The translations under genes were made by a program, and so were the position numbers. Shown in pieces: positions 7,900-17,726 of a DNA stretch of 64,000 nt. The stretch is taken from contig JAFLDL010000007.1 of assembly GCA_017302435.1 (NCBI GenBank), forward strand, positions 1 to 64,000, in the 5' to 3' direction. The stretch is from Candidatus Accumulibacter necessarius (GTDB taxonomy: Bacteria; Pseudomonadota; Gammaproteobacteria; Burkholderiales; Rhodocyclaceae). A model generated the notes under the pieces. It ran no database searches and was not told where the DNA came from. It worked only from the letters and a program-made list of their open reading frames with translations. Every line of letters starts with the position of its first letter. The first letter of the stretch is position 1.

Positions 7900-8994
7900 A
7901 TGAAAAGAGATTCACGCTTCCATATCGCGGTAGTTCCCGGCGATGGTATCGGTCCTGAAATCGTGGGCGCCTGCCTGCAGGTTCTCGACGTGCTCCACGA
8001 GCGTCTGGGTGGGATCGGCTTCGACTTTCGACACCTCGAAGGCGGCGCCGCACACTTCCAGAAAACCGGCGTTGCCTTCTCGGACGAAAGTATGGCCGAG
8101 TGCAAGAAAGCCGATGCCGTGCTGTTTGGTGCGATCGGTCTGCCTGAAGTCCGTTACCCCGATGGCACGGAAATATCGACCCAGTTTGATCTGAGGGCTG
8201 AAATGGACCTCTACGCCGGTCTGCGTCCGATCCGCAGCTACCCCGGCCTGCCGCTGGTGCTGGCCGATAAGCGCGCCGCCCGGATTGACCTGGTTCTGGT
8301 TCGCGAGCAGACGGAAGGACTGCTGTACTCGCGCGGACGAGGTACTGTTGAAGAGGACAGGGTTGCCTGGGAAACAATGATGATCTCGCGTAACGGTAGC
8401 CGTCGCGTTTCCGAGTTCGCCTTCAGGGTTGCCGAGCGACGCGCCAGAAACCGGCGGCGTCCAGGCAGGGTCACCTGCGTCGACAAGGCCAACGCCCTCG
8501 CTGCGATGGCCTTCTTTCGGAAGGTATTCGGCGAAGTGGCGGCAAGTCACCCGGAGGTCAAGGCCGATTATGCCTACGTCGATGCCACGGCGATGAACCT
8601 GGTCAAGTCACCTTGGGATTTCGACGTTCTGGTCACCGAGAATGTGTTCGGCGGCATCCTTTCGGATCTGGCGGCTGGACTCGTTGGCAGCCTTGGTCTG
8701 GTGCCGTCGGCAGACATCGGTGAAAAGCACGCTGTTTTCCAGCCGGCGCACGGTAGCGCACCGGATATTGCGGGCCAGGGCATCGCCAACCCGGCGGCGC
8801 AGGTCCTCTCGGCCGCACTGATGCTCGACTGGCTGGCCGACCAGCATGCCGAACCGCGACTGGCGCATGGTGCGCGCATTCTGGAGCATGCGGTTGAAAA
8901 GGCCCTGACCGTGGTATGCCCAATCGAATTCGGTGGCCATGACGGCACGGCAGCGATCACCAGGGCGATCATGACGCAGATCCGCAAGGTCTGA
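7900..8994 (+). CDS. isocitrate/isopropylmalate dehydrogenase family protein
   Basis: A 364-residue beta-decarboxylating dehydrogenase: NAD(P)- and divalent-metal-dependent oxidation of a 2-hydroxy acid. Family landmarks are VVPGDGIGPE near residue 11, REQTEGLLYSR near 136, the catalytic Lys in VDKANAL (K196), Asp in YVDATAM (D228) and the FQPAHGSAPDIAG loop. The substrate-specificity region RAEMDLYAGLRP differs from classical LeuB, so substrate may be isopropylmalate, tartrate or another malate derivative. An oddity is NVFGGILSD: the first metal-ligand Asp of the usual GDILSD is Gly (G252). The ATG at 7900 is chosen because AAAGGA sits 9 bases upstream; the ATG at 7891 would be too close to it. 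There are no leu genes beside it. Confidence 0.85.
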   Translation: MKRDSRFHIAVVPGDGIGPEIVGACLQVLDVLHERLGGIGFDFRHLEGGAAHFQKTGVAFSDESMAECKKADAVLFGAIGLPEVRYPDGTEISTQFDLRAEMDLYAGLRPIRSYPGLPLVLADKRAARIDLVLVREQTEGLLYSRGRGTVEEDRVAWETMMISRNGSRRVSEFAFRVAERRARNRRRPGRVTCVDKANALAAMAFFRKVFGEVAASHPEVKADYAYVDATAMNLVKSPWDFDVLVTENVFGGILSDLAAGLVGSLGLVPSADIGEKHAVFQPAHGSAPDIAGQGIANPAAQVLSAALMLDWLADQHAEPRLAHGARILEHAVEKALTVVCPIEFGGHDGTAAITRAIMTQIRKV

Positions 8995-9126
8995 CGCACG
9001 CTGACCACCTGCGCGGCAACTGGCCTTGGCCTCCAGGCTCGATCCATGGCCGCCGCAACACGGTCGATGAGGGCTGGGGGCTAGCTGATAGAATGGCGGC
9101 CTTCGACCCGAGCAAGGACCTGTTCC

Positions 9127-9837
9127 ATGAGTGCCAATCAGCCACCTGTAACAGCCGATGGCCCGCTACTTCCAACCGTCGAACGGCAAACCGGCGAGTC
9201 CCCCAAGTGTGCGATCATCTGGCTTCACGGCCTGGGTGCCGACGGACACGATTTCGAGCCAATCGTGGACGAATTCGATTTTGACCAGTTGCCGGCGCTC
9301 CGTTTCGTCTTCCCGCATGCACCCATGCGGGCGGTAACCATCAATGGCGGCTACGTGATGCGCGCGTGGTATGACATCGTTTCTCCCGACTTCGCGCCTG
9401 GACGTGAAGAAGCAGAAGGCGTGCGGGAATCGGCGCGACAGATCGAGGCGCTGCTTGCCCGCGAGAATGCACGCGGAATCCCCGACGCACGCATCGTGCT
9501 CGCCGGCTTCTCCCAGGGCGGAGTCATCGCCTTGCACACCGGGCTGCGTCATCCGCGGCGGCTGGCCGGTATCCTGGCGCTATCCTGTTATCTGCCGCTG
9601 ACCGAGACACTGAGCACTGAGGCGCACAGGGCCAACCGCGACGTGCCCATCTTCATGGCGCATGGGCACGCCGACCCGGTGATCCCCTACGACCTTGGCA
9701 AACGCTCAAGCAAGCTGCTGAAAGCGCAGGACTATCCGGTACAGTGGCACGCCTATGCCGCCGAGCATACCGTGTGCATGGAGGAACTGACCGATATCGA
9801 AAACTGGCTGAATCGGGTGCTGGCAGACGTCTGCTGA
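9127..9837 (+). CDS. carboxylesterase/phospholipase-type alpha/beta hydrolase
   Basis: A 236-residue cytoplasmic serine hydrolase of the acyl-protein thioesterase/carboxylesterase (Abhydrolase_2) family. The visible catalytic triad is Ser129 in GFSQGG, Asp183 in HGHADPVIPY and His214 in AEHTVCMEEL. The oxyanion-hole region IIWLHGLGADGHDF lies near residue 30. Natural substrates of bacterial members are usually short-chain acyl esters and are not known here. The following metallopeptidase gene starts 2 bases after this stop codon, so the two are probably cotranscribed. Confidence 0.9.
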   Translation: MSANQPPVTADGPLLPTVERQTGESPKCAIIWLHGLGADGHDFEPIVDEFDFDQLPALRFVFPHAPMRAVTINGGYVMRAWYDIVSPDFAPGREEAEGVRESARQIEALLARENARGIPDARIVLAGFSQGGVIALHTGLRHPRRLAGILALSCYLPLTETLSTEAHRANRDVPIFMAHGHADPVIPYDLGKRSSKLLKAQDYPVQWHAYAAEHTVCMEELTDIENWLNRVLADVC

Positions 9838-9839
9838 CG

Positions 9840-10355
9840 GTGCCGCCGCTCAAGTACCTGGCGGGTTATCCCGAAGACCTTCAGAGGGAGATCCGGGAGG
9901 CGATCAGACAGGGACACCTGGCCATCATGCTGCGCAAGAAATATCCGGGAACGCACGAGGTACGCAGTGGTGAAGCGCTCTACGAATACACCCTGGCGCT
10001 GAAAAGCCGCTTCCTGCGCAGTGCGGAGTCGCCGGCCAAGGTAGCTTTTGACAACCGCTTGCACGTCACGGCAAACGCTTTGGGGCTCAACGGCCAGATT
10101 CTTCGGGTCCAGGGCAACCGGGTCAAGGCCAAACGCGAGATCCGGATCGCCAGCCTGTTCAAGGAGGTACCGCCCGAGTTTCTGCGCATGATCGTCGTCC
10201 ATGAGCTGGCCCATCTCAGGGAACGGGAGCACGACCGGGCCTTTTACCAGCTCTGCTGCCACATGGAGCCGGACTACCTCCAGCTTGAATTCGATTTGCG
10301 GCTTTACCTGACTCTGCGCGACCTGGATGACTGGCCAGGCTTGCAAGAAGGATAG
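9840..10355 (+). CDS. YgjP-like zinc metallopeptidase
   Basis: A 171-residue protein with the zinc-binding HELAH motif (H121, E122, H125) in VVHELAHLREREHDRAF and a likely third ligand at H131, as in the YgjP/DUF45 (M48-related) family. The N-terminal LKYLAGYP is typical for betaproteobacterial members and supports the GTG start at 9840, just after the esterase stop; the ATG at 9744 lies deep inside the esterase. A physiological substrate has not been established for the family. No signal peptide is visible, so it is cytoplasmic. Confidence 0.8.
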   Translation: MPPLKYLAGYPEDLQREIREAIRQGHLAIMLRKKYPGTHEVRSGEALYEYTLALKSRFLRSAESPAKVAFDNRLHVTANALGLNGQILRVQGNRVKAKREIRIASLFKEVPPEFLRMIVVHELAHLREREHDRAFYQLCCHMEPDYLQLEFDLRLYLTLRDLDDWPGLQEG

Positions 10356-10465
10356 CAAGACCGCCGGCAGCAGCCACACACTCCCCCGCTGGCGCGCGCC
10401 GCTCGACGCCATCGCCGGAGTTGGCTACACTCGCATGGAATCCTTACAACTCAAGGGGAAATGCC

Positions 10466-11230
10466 ATGCGCCGAGTCGTTTTCAATCAAAAGGGGGGCGT
10501 CGGCAAGTCTACGATCGCCTGCAACCTTGCCGCCATCGCCGCCACGCGGGGTCGGCGGACACTGCTGATCGATCTTGATCCGCAGGGCAATGCTTCCCGC
10601 TACCTGCTCGGCAAAGCGCTGGACGAACAGAAGAAGACACTAGCCCATTTTTTTGAAGATATTCTCGGCTACAAGCTGTTTCCCGAAACCCTTGCCTCGT
10701 ACGTCGTTGTCACCCCGTTCGCCGATCTCGCCGTGTTGCCGTCCGACCCCAGGCTGGAGGAGGTGCAGTTCAAGCTCGAATCGCGCTACAAGATGTACAA
10801 GCTGCGCGAAGCGCTGGACAAGCTTCAGGGTTATGATGAAATCTTCATCGATACCCCGCCCGCACTAAACTTTTTCACCCGCTCGGCGCTGATCGCCGCC
10901 GATACCTGCCTGATTCCCTTCGATTGCGACGATTTCTCGCGTCGCGCCCTCTACTCGCTGATGGACAGCGTGCGCGAGATCCAGAGTGACCACAACCCAG
11001 CTCTGCGCGTCGAGGGCATCGTGGTCAACCAGTATCAGGCGCGCGCCAACCTGCCGCTGCGTCTGGTCGATGAATTACGCGCTGAAGGGCTGCCGATCCT
11101 TGACGCTTTCCTGTCGGCGTCGATCAAGATTCGAGAGTCTCACCATCTCGCACAGCCGATGATCCACCTCGACCCACGGCACAAGCTGAGCAAAGAGTTT
11201 TCGGCGCTTTACGACCTGCTGTCTCAGTAA
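10466..11230 (+). CDS. ParA family ATPase (orphan)
   Basis: A 254-residue ParA/Soj-type ATPase with a deviant Walker A motif KGGVGKST at residues 8-15, TLLIDLDPQGNAS for the Walker A' and switch region, and EIFIDTPPALN for Walker B. Such ATPases position plasmids, chromosomes or protein clusters on the nucleoid. There is no ParB or cargo gene beside it, so its partner is unknown. The ATG at 10466 follows an AAGGGGA. The 3' end overlaps the convergent lipase gene by 7 bases. Confidence 0.88.
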   Translation: MRRVVFNQKGGVGKSTIACNLAAIAATRGRRTLLIDLDPQGNASRYLLGKALDEQKKTLAHFFEDILGYKLFPETLASYVVVTPFADLAVLPSDPRLEEVQFKLESRYKMYKLREALDKLQGYDEIFIDTPPALNFFTRSALIAADTCLIPFDCDDFSRRALYSLMDSVREIQSDHNPALRVEGIVVNQYQARANLPLRLVDELRAEGLPILDAFLSASIKIRESHHLAQPMIHLDPRHKLSKEFSALYDLLSQ

Positions 11231-12432
11231 GCGCAGGCGCCCGCGACCCACTCCCTGATCTGGCGATACACCCGTCGGTCGTTCAGCAGCCCCATGTGGC
11301 CGAGCTTGCCCAGCCTGGCGCTCTGCACGTCGCCTTCGATTTCCTGCGCGATCGCACTGCCGAGCGGGACCAGACCATCGCCAAGGAATTCACTGAGCGG
11401 ATGGTCGACGTCTTCGGCCAGGCTGGCGCCGAGAAAACGGAAAGCGATCGCGTTCCGCCGGGCTGAAGCCCGCGGCGCACCTGGGCCGCGGCGCAGGTCC
11501 TTGATCCCCTGGCTGCGCGCTGCGGCAATGCGGCCGAGCGGGCGAGTGACTGGCGAGAGATTCAGCGCCGTGTTCGCGAAGTGGCCCAGTCTTTCAAGGG
11601 GTGAGCCGAGAGAAGGGGAACCGAGACAGACCAACAACCGGGTTGACACCGGCCAGCGCATCGCTGCGGCGATCGCCTGGTCGCAGGCACCCAGGGCGAT
11701 CAGGCCACCCATGCTGTGGCCGACGATGACCAGCTCGCTGTCCGGTTGCGGCCAGGCTGTCAGCAGCGCCTCAAGCAGAACCGCCAGTTGCGCGCAGTTT
11801 TCGGCAATCGACAGGCCCGTGTTATAGCGCAGATAGAGCGGTGTACAGGCAAACTCGGCCTGCAGCTGGCGGCCGAAATGAGTTTCTGACCCGCTGACCT
11901 CTTCACCGGCTTCCCAGCTGTGCTCATCACAACCCAGCCCATGCACGAAAAGGCAGAGGCGCTGGCCGGCCCCGGGGAAGGCGCTGCGCAGGGAATCGGC
12001 GGTCAGCGGCACTGCAGCGCCATTCACGTGGATCGCCATGTCGATCGCGAGCACGTTGTTGCGGGCCGCAAGATGATCGCCAAAAGCCCCGTTCAATGCG
12101 CTGCGAAGACCACTGGCGAGGCGTCCGGGTGGCTTGCTCGTGGAGAAGCCGGTGTGCTGCTTCTCGACCAGCTCCGCGGCGGCGAGGAGGCCCCCACTGC
12201 CGTGGTGGATCGCTGCGTAGACCCCTGCAACAATCGCATCATGAGCGGTTTGCACCAGCCATGCTGGCCCGGAGACCAGCGGAATTCGCCGGAGGACGGC
12301 AAAAGACTTGCCGGCAATTGCGCCATGCATTTCCCTGACCCGCTGCGTGGTTTCCTGCACCGCGGTTCTGGCCACATGACTGTAACCTGTTTTCACCGGC
12401 CGGGCGCCGGGCTCGTGCTTGCCATGCGGCAT
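11224..12432 (-). CDS. lipase-like alpha/beta hydrolase
   Basis: A 402-residue alpha/beta hydrolase. The oxyanion segment LFVHGLGCDEHSW (about residue 161) and the nucleophile elbow VGHSMGG (Ser240) identify the family; the acid is probably Asp in FLGDGLVPLGSA and the base His in GKLGHMGLL near the C terminus. The first ~130 residues are a helical extension outside the hydrolase core, without a clear signal peptide. Similar proteins are annotated as permease- or lipase-like esterases; the substrate is unknown. The ATG at 12432 is preferred to 12564 because GAGGA lies 7 bases upstream. Confidence 0.8.
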   Translation of the reverse strand: MPHGKHEPGARPVKTGYSHVARTAVQETTQRVREMHGAIAGKSFAVLRRIPLVSGPAWLVQTAHDAIVAGVYAAIHHGSGGLLAAAELVEKQHTGFSTSKPPGRLASGLRSALNGAFGDHLAARNNVLAIDMAIHVNGAAVPLTADSLRSAFPGAGQRLCLFVHGLGCDEHSWEAGEEVSGSETHFGRQLQAEFACTPLYLRYNTGLSIAENCAQLAVLLEALLTAWPQPDSELVIVGHSMGGLIALGACDQAIAAAMRWPVSTRLLVCLGSPSLGSPLERLGHFANTALNLSPVTRPLGRIAAARSQGIKDLRRGPGAPRASARRNAIAFRFLGASLAEDVDHPLSEFLGDGLVPLGSAIAQEIEGDVQSARLGKLGHMGLLNDRRVYRQIREWVAGACAY

Positions 12433-12740
12433 GGGTGGTCCTCTGAAAGTGACGACAAACAAGGCGGTCCGCGAGGCTTGCAAGCACTTGGCGCGTGCCT
12501 GGAGCCAGGACGGAGGGAAACTGCCGCGCAAGCCACCGGCAAGGTGCGGCGGCGAATCCAGCATCGACGCTCAGCCTATTCTAACGGACACTCAGGGTTT
12601 CCGGACTATCTGGCAAAGGGGTTGACTCAAGTGGCATAGTGCCTGCCAAGCGTCTGTCCTTGCCCATCCGATTTCAGCTATCATCCGCTTCGCGTCGAGT
12701 CGTCAAACGGCCGTGCACGAGGTGATGACGGGAGCACAGG

Positions 12741-13907
12741 ATGTTGAGATTACGCGTTGTTTCGTCAGATGGAAAGGATTTCCAGACGCCCCACGAAGTG
12801 GAGTTCGATGAGGCTGGCGGCAGCATTGGGCGTCGGCCGGAAAATCGGTTGGCATTGCCATATGATCCCTCAGTTTCGACCGTCCACGCGACCATCGGTT
12901 TTCGCGACGGCCGCTACACCCTGACCACCCGAGGCCGAAATCCGAGTCGATTGAATGGTCGCGGGCTGAAGAATGGCGTCGAGGAGGCCATTGCGGATGG
13001 CGACCAGTTGGAGCTGGGTGGATCCGTGGTCAAGGTAATCATCAAGTCACCAGACGGCGTTGTGCGCAAGCTGAGCTTCACTATGCTGGAGGACATCGCC
13101 CGCGACCTCTCGGCCGAGACGATCTGCTTTCCGACTTTCCTTGATATCACACTCAAGATTCGCAACGCGCTCAAGAGTCCCACCCTGACGATCGACGAGC
13201 TGAGCACCTTGGTCAGCGCCGAACCTCTGCTGAGCACCAAGGTGATTCGTCTGGCCAATGCGGTCGCCGTGAATCCGTCAGGGCGCGCGATCATTGCCAT
13301 CAATGCTGGGATTTCGCAAGTCGGCATGGAGGCTGTGCGAGCGCTTTCCTTTGCCGTCGCCATGGAGCAGTTGCTTTCTTCGAAGAGAATGGCCCCGTTC
13401 CAGTTACTGTCCGGGCGTCTGTGGGAACACTCGATGCACGTCGCTGCCCTGTGCCGCGTACTGGCGCGCCGACTGACCCGGATCAGTCCCGACGAAGCGA
13501 TGTTTGTCGGTCTGATCCATGATATTGGAGTGTTCTATCTCCTGTCGCGGGCAGCGAATTTCCCACAGTTGATCGGCGAACCTGCCGAGCTCCATCAGTT
13601 GCTGGTGCAGTGGCATGAGCACATCGGACACGCCTTGCTCGCGGCCATGGGCCTGCCAGAAGAGGTGGTGACCGTAGTCCAGGAGCACGAGTTGCCGCGC
13701 ACGGTGACAACGGTCAAGACGCTGCCGGACGTGCTCTTCGTTGCCAACAAGTTGGCCAATATTCAGCATGGGTGGCGAGATCCGAAGTTCTGTGAACCAG
13801 TTGACACAGCTCCCTTGTCCGAGTTGTTCGATGCGGCGGCGCTGAGCGCCTTGCTTGCCGATTCGGCAGAAGACGTCGCCTCGCTGAAAAGTGCGCTGCA
13901 TGTCTGA
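12741..13907 (+). CDS. FHA domain-HDOD domain signalling protein
   Basis: A 388-residue two-domain protein. Residues ~1-110 form an FHA phosphothreonine-binding domain: SIGRRPENRLALP carries the binding Arg and SVSTVHATI the Ser/His pair. Residues ~125-340 form an HDOD domain with HDIGVFYLL and a degenerate HD-type metal site, as in non-catalytic HDOD proteins that organise signalling. The combination suggests a link between Ser/Thr phosphorylation and motility, stress or c-di-GMP output. About 80 bases downstream on the same strand lies a c-di-GMP riboswitch and then a DUF1631 gene, so this locus may be one signalling neighbourhood. Confidence 0.85.
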   Translation: MLRLRVVSSDGKDFQTPHEVEFDEAGGSIGRRPENRLALPYDPSVSTVHATIGFRDGRYTLTTRGRNPSRLNGRGLKNGVEEAIADGDQLELGGSVVKVIIKSPDGVVRKLSFTMLEDIARDLSAETICFPTFLDITLKIRNALKSPTLTIDELSTLVSAEPLLSTKVIRLANAVAVNPSGRAIIAINAGISQVGMEAVRALSFAVAMEQLLSSKRMAPFQLLSGRLWEHSMHVAALCRVLARRLTRISPDEAMFVGLIHDIGVFYLLSRAANFPQLIGEPAELHQLLVQWHEHIGHALLAAMGLPEEVVTVVQEHELPRTVTTVKTLPDVLFVANKLANIQHGWRDPKFCEPVDTAPLSELFDAAALSALLADSAEDVASLKSALHV

Positions 13908-13994
13908 GGCGGCGTCGCGAACCCTTTTGCTGGCCCTTACAATAGCCTTGCATTTCCAACACACTTGATATAGATTCCAGATGACTTACTTGAC

Positions 13995-14098
13995 TGAAAA
14001 AGGCAAACCCGTCGAAAGACGGGGACGCAAAGTCACCGGTCTAAAGGAAGCGGAATTCGTGCCGTTTCCAAGGATGGCGGGGCCGCCAGGCTAACCAA
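13995..14098 (+). promoter_or_regulatory. class I cyclic di-GMP riboswitch (GEMM-I)
   Basis: The sequence matches the class I aptamer: AGGCAAACC, a GAAA-capped helix (CCGTC/GACGG), GGGACGCAAAGTCACCGGTCT, a second variable arm (GAAGCGG paired loosely with CCGTTTC) and a 3' receptor arm GGATGGCGGGGCCGCCAGG. The ligand-contact and tetraloop-receptor blocks are intact. It sits about 165 bases upstream of the DUF1631 start and in the same direction. A short hairpin AGCGG-N8-CCGCT with a T-rich loop at about 14166-14183 could be part of the expression platform, but I cannot say whether ligand turns the gene on or off. Confidence 0.9.
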
Positions 14099-14264
14099 GG
14101 CACTGTCCGGACAACCGAAACTCCCTTGCGAGTTCTCGGTCCGCGGCAGGTCCGTCGGTTCCCTCAAGCGGTTTTTTGGCCGCTCCGCGAGTGATATTGC
14201 GCCAGCCTGGCAGTTTTTGCGGTGTGGCAGGGCGCTTTGGCGCTAGCGGCAAGGAGAATCGGCG

Positions 14265-16463
14265 ATGGCTGTTCCAGGCGACAACGTGATCAGGTTCCCT
14301 GAAGGGGTGCGTGGTTTGACGGCCGACTTCGATCGTCCGCAGACCCTGGTCAGGGCTAGAGACCTGATGACCCAACGGCTCCGCGCTGCCTTTGGCTCCC
14401 TGCTACCCCAACTCGAGGAGGAGCTTCTGACCCAAGGCGATGTCGCAACAGGACGTGCGCAGCGCGAGCTTTTCTACGGCACGCGGGAGCTCATCCATGA
14501 CAAGGCGCTGCCGCTTGAGAGCTTTCTTGCGGGCGAATGGCTGGACCTCTTTGAACAAAGGCTCAGGCCTGGCGACAAGGCCAAAGCACCCAGGGCCATC
14601 GGCGATGCGGATGAACTGCAATTGCTCGATTTTGGCGCAATGGACCAGGAGCTCGCCGTCAAGGCGATCGCGAGCCGCCTGCGCAGCGGTTGCGACGATG
14701 GCTTGTTCGGCGCCGGGTACCGTCTGGCCTTTTTGTCCGGACAGACAGGAAATAGCTGGCTTGTCGAGGACCTCATAGCCCAGTCATTGGACAAGGCTTT
14801 CGTGGCTGCAGGAGTGGCTGGAATGGCACAGGTTGAACTGCTTCATGCCATAGAACGCCACGTAGTCGAAGCGTTTGGCCCAACGATTCAAGATCTGAAT
14901 ACCTTTCTGATTGACCGCGGCGTGCTGCCCAAGCTACGCCGAAGTTACTCCGCGTCGGCAGCGGACAAGAAGCAATCGATCGAGGCAGAAAGAGTTGGCG
15001 ACGCTGCCGACCTATTTGCTCTGCTGCAAAAGCTCGTCGCGGCGCAGCCGGCCGATGGGCGCGCGGCTGCCGTTGGCCCGCCAATGGTTGACGGCCATGG
15101 CGACCCCGCGGCAGGCATGTATCGTCAGGGAGGTTTGCCTGGCAGCATGGCCGTGCCAATGGAACAGGTCATGAGCTCTCTTTATTCCCTGCAAACGGCG
15201 GTGCCTGTCCACGCCACCGGTCCAGTGGCGGGCAACGTGTTGCGGGAGTTTCGGGCCAGTGACACCGGCCAGGGTCTAGGCCATCTGCATGCGGTGACGG
15301 TGGATATCGTCGCCACCTTGTTCGACTTCATTTTCGACGATGCTTCTGTCGCGGACCCGATCAAGGCGCTGGTCGCACGCTTGCAGATTCCGGTGCTGAA
15401 GGTTGCGATGCTGGACAACAGCTTTTTTTCCAGCAAGGCGCATCCGGCGCGGCGCCTGCTCGACGGAATTTCGCGAGCAGCGGTGCGCTGCGGCCCGCGA
15501 GCAGGTCATGATGACCCTCTTTACGCCCGCATCTCTGAAGTCGTCGACCGCCTGCAGAATGAGTTCAAGCAGGATACCAGTCTGTTCGATGTACTTTGCG
15601 TCGAACTGGACGCCTTCCTTGATGGACAGGAGGCGGCGGCTGATGCCTGTGCGGTCGAGGCTGCCCCCCTGGTCGCCGAACAGGAACGGCGCGACCTGGC
15701 AACCCTGGCCGCCGACCAGGTCCTCACTGGCTGGTTGTCCATGCCGCTGCCCCCTGCCGTCAGCGATCTGCTGCATCACGAGTGGCGCACGCTGCTCATT
15801 CGACATCATCTGACCGGCGACGACAGCGCCTGGGGAGTGGCGATGAGCACGATCGGCGACCTCGTCGCCAGCGTTCAGCCTCAACCAGATGCGAAGAGCC
15901 GGAAGCGTCTCGCGACCTCTCTCCCGACCCTGGTTCGGCGGATTTACGAGGGCCTGGACAACCTGAACGTGGCTGAAGATCGCCGTCTTGCGCTGGTCGA
16001 CCAGCTGTTCGCTCTACATGCGGCAGTGCTGCGCGGCGCGGCGCCGCTCATGACGAACGCTGAACCGACGACGTTGGCAGCCGAACCCGTGTCGACCGAG
16101 CTGACCAGCGAGCGTATCGAGTACGGCGATAGCTGTCTGGAGCGGATTTTCCTCTCACCCGGGGCGTTGCTGCCCCCCTCGGCGGGCAGTGACCACGCCC
16201 AGTCCCTGGTAGCGAAGCTTCGGCGCGGTGACTGGCTTGAGTTTGCCAATGCCGAAACCGGCCCGTTGCGTTATCGGCTTTCCTGGATCAGTCCGCAGCG
16301 CGGCATCCTGCTATTGACCAATCCCCAGTCGCCAAAGGCGATCTCGGTGTCGCCGGAGGCTCTCGCGCTTCAGATCGAACGCGGCGAAGCAAGCGTCGTG
16401 ACCGTCGAACCGATGTTCGATCGCGCCGTCCACCGCGCGCTGGAAAACCTCAAGGCGGCTTAG
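14265..16463 (+). CDS. DUF1631 family protein under riboswitch control
   Basis: A 732-residue cytoplasmic protein of the DUF1631 family, sometimes misannotated as thymidine phosphorylase. The N-terminal region (residues ~20-400) is mostly helical, with [22 protein letters not shown] family blocks. The C-terminal ~100 residues contain [20 protein letters not shown] and [13 protein letters not shown], a beta-rich segment that resembles a PilZ-like barrel; that reading is my inference and the classical PilZ RxxxR box is not evident. The ATG at 14265 has AAGGAG about 9 bases upstream. The class I c-di-GMP riboswitch in its leader shows that its expression follows cellular c-di-GMP. The stop overlaps the convergent hisC stop by 4 bases. 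Confidence 0.88.
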   Translation: MAVPGDNVIRFPEGVRGLTADFDRPQTLVRARDLMTQRLRAAFGSLLPQLEEELLTQGDVATGRAQRELFYGTRELIHDKALPLESFLAGEWLDLFEQRLRPGDKAKAPRAIGDADELQLLDFGAMDQELAVKAIASRLRSGCDDGLFGAGYRLAFLSGQTGNSWLVEDLIAQSLDKAFVAAGVAGMAQVELLHAIERHVVEAFGPTIQDLNTFLIDRGVLPKLRRSYSASAADKKQSIEAERVGDAADLFALLQKLVAAQPADGRAAAVGPPMVDGHGDPAAGMYRQGGLPGSMAVPMEQVMSSLYSLQTAVPVHATGPVAGNVLREFRASDTGQGLGHLHAVTVDIVATLFDFIFDDASVADPIKALVARLQIPVLKVAMLDNSFFSSKAHPARRLLDGISRAAVRCGPRAGHDDPLYARISEVVDRLQNEFKQDTSLFDVLCVELDAFLDGQEAAADACAVEAAPLVAEQERRDLATLAADQVLTGWLSMPLPPAVSDLLHHEWRTLLIRHHLTGDDSAWGVAMSTIGDLVASVQPQPDAKSRKRLATSLPTLVRRIYEGLDNLNVAEDRRLALVDQLFALHAAVLRGAAPLMTNAEPTTLAAEPVSTELTSERIEYGDSCLERIFLSPGALLPPSAGSDHAQSLVAKLRRGDWLEFANAETGPLRYRLSWISPQRGILLLTNPQSPKAISVSPEALALQIERGEASVVTVEPMFDRAVHRALENLKAA

Positions 16464-17575
16464 ATCGCAGAGTTCATGGCCTTCATCGTCGGCTGATCTG
16501 GCTTCAGAATCTCGCGCAGGGCCGCGACCAGTAGCTTGCATTGTGTGTCGGTGCCAATCGTTATCCGCAGGTATTGATCGATGCGCGGCAGCTTGAAATG
16601 GCGAACGATTATGCCGCGCTGGCGCAGCGCTGCGGCAAGCTGGCCGGCATCACGCCGCGGGTGGCGGGCAAAGATGAAGTTGGCTGCCGATGGCAGGACG
16701 GAAAAACCGAGCGCCTGGAGGGCGTCGCGTAGCACTTCGCGACTGCTGATCACCGCTTGCCGCGTCTTCTCGAAATGCTCCTGGTCACCAATCGCGGCGA
16801 CCGCGCCGGCAATCGCCAGTCGATCGAGCGGGTAGGAATTGAAGCTGTTCTTGACTCTGTCCAGCGCCTCGATCAGGTCGCTCTGGCCGACCGCATAACC
16901 GACACGCAGACCTGCCAGCGAACGCGACTTGGAGAGGGTATGCACAACCAGCAGGTTGGGGTGGCGATTGACAAGCGCAACGGCCGACTCGCCGCCGAAA
17001 TCTACATAAGCTTCGTCGACAACGAGCACCGACGCACGGTGCGCGGCAAGCAGTTGCTCGATCGCCGCAAGCGGTAGCAGACAGCCAGTGGGTGCATTGG
17101 GATTGGGAAAGATGATGCCGCCGTTCGCTGCCGTGTAATCTTCGACGCGAATGCCGAAATCGTCCGCCAGAGGCACGGTCCGGTACGCAATGTCGTACAA
17201 ACCGCAATAGACCGGGTAGAAGCTGTAAGTGATGTCCGGGAACAGAATCGGCAGCTCGTGCCTGAGCAAGGCGACAAAAACGTGCGCCAGCACTTCGTCG
17301 GACCCGTTGCCGACGAAGACCTGCTGCCGCGAAATGCCAAACTCGGCGTAGCGAGCCGCAATTGCCTGCTTCAGGAGGTCAGCGTTAGGGTCCGGGTAGA
17401 GGCGTAGCGACTGCCCTCCGTTGGCCAGTTCTGCAGCAATTGCAGCCTGTACCTGCGGTGACGGGGGATAGGGATTCTCGTTGGTGTTCAGCTTGACGAG
17501 GTTCGGCAGCTTCGGCTGCTCACCGGGAACATAGGGCGTCAGGCGATGAACGAGGGAACTCCAGTAGCGGCTCAT
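16460..17575 (-). CDS. hisC: histidinol-phosphate aminotransferase
   Basis: A 371-residue PLP-dependent class I/II aminotransferase that converts imidazole-acetol phosphate plus glutamate to histidinol phosphate. Landmarks: [13 protein letters not shown] near the N terminus, VDEAYVDF (the PLP-pyridine Asp), and the PLP Lys in [16 protein letters not shown]; the C-terminal substrate Arg is in YLRITIGT. The ATG at 17575 starts directly with MSRYWSS and is chosen over the long upstream frame. It is divergent from hisB, separated by about 150 bases, whereas related genomes usually carry hisC in line before hisB. The 3' end overlaps the DUF1631 gene tail-to-tail. Confidence 0.95.
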   Translation of the reverse strand: MSRYWSSLVHRLTPYVPGEQPKLPNLVKLNTNENPYPPSPQVQAAIAAELANGGQSLRLYPDPNADLLKQAIAARYAEFGISRQQVFVGNGSDEVLAHVFVALLRHELPILFPDITYSFYPVYCGLYDIAYRTVPLADDFGIRVEDYTAANGGIIFPNPNAPTGCLLPLAAIEQLLAAHRASVLVVDEAYVDFGGESAVALVNRHPNLLVVHTLSKSRSLAGLRVGYAVGQSDLIEALDRVKNSFNSYPLDRLAIAGAVAAIGDQEHFEKTRQAVISSREVLRDALQALGFSVLPSAANFIFARHPRRDAGQLAAALRQRGIIVRHFKLPRIDQYLRITIGTDTQCKLLVAALREILKPDQPTMKAMNSAI

Positions 17576-17726
17576 GAAAGGCTGCTCAGGTCGAATGCAC
17601 GGGAAGCGCGAGATGGTATCATGCACGTCTATTGTCCAGTCCGGTTTGCTGATGATCACCAGAGGTACGGAGCAGCAGGCTGAACTTTTCTCCAGACCCG
17701 AAATGCCACCCTGCAATGGTATCCCG

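Noticed and set aside
14166..14183. AGCGG-TTTTTTGG-CCGCT hairpin as a riboswitch terminator
   Set aside because: The T run is in the loop and not after the stem, so it is not a standard terminator; kept only as a possible part of the expression platform.
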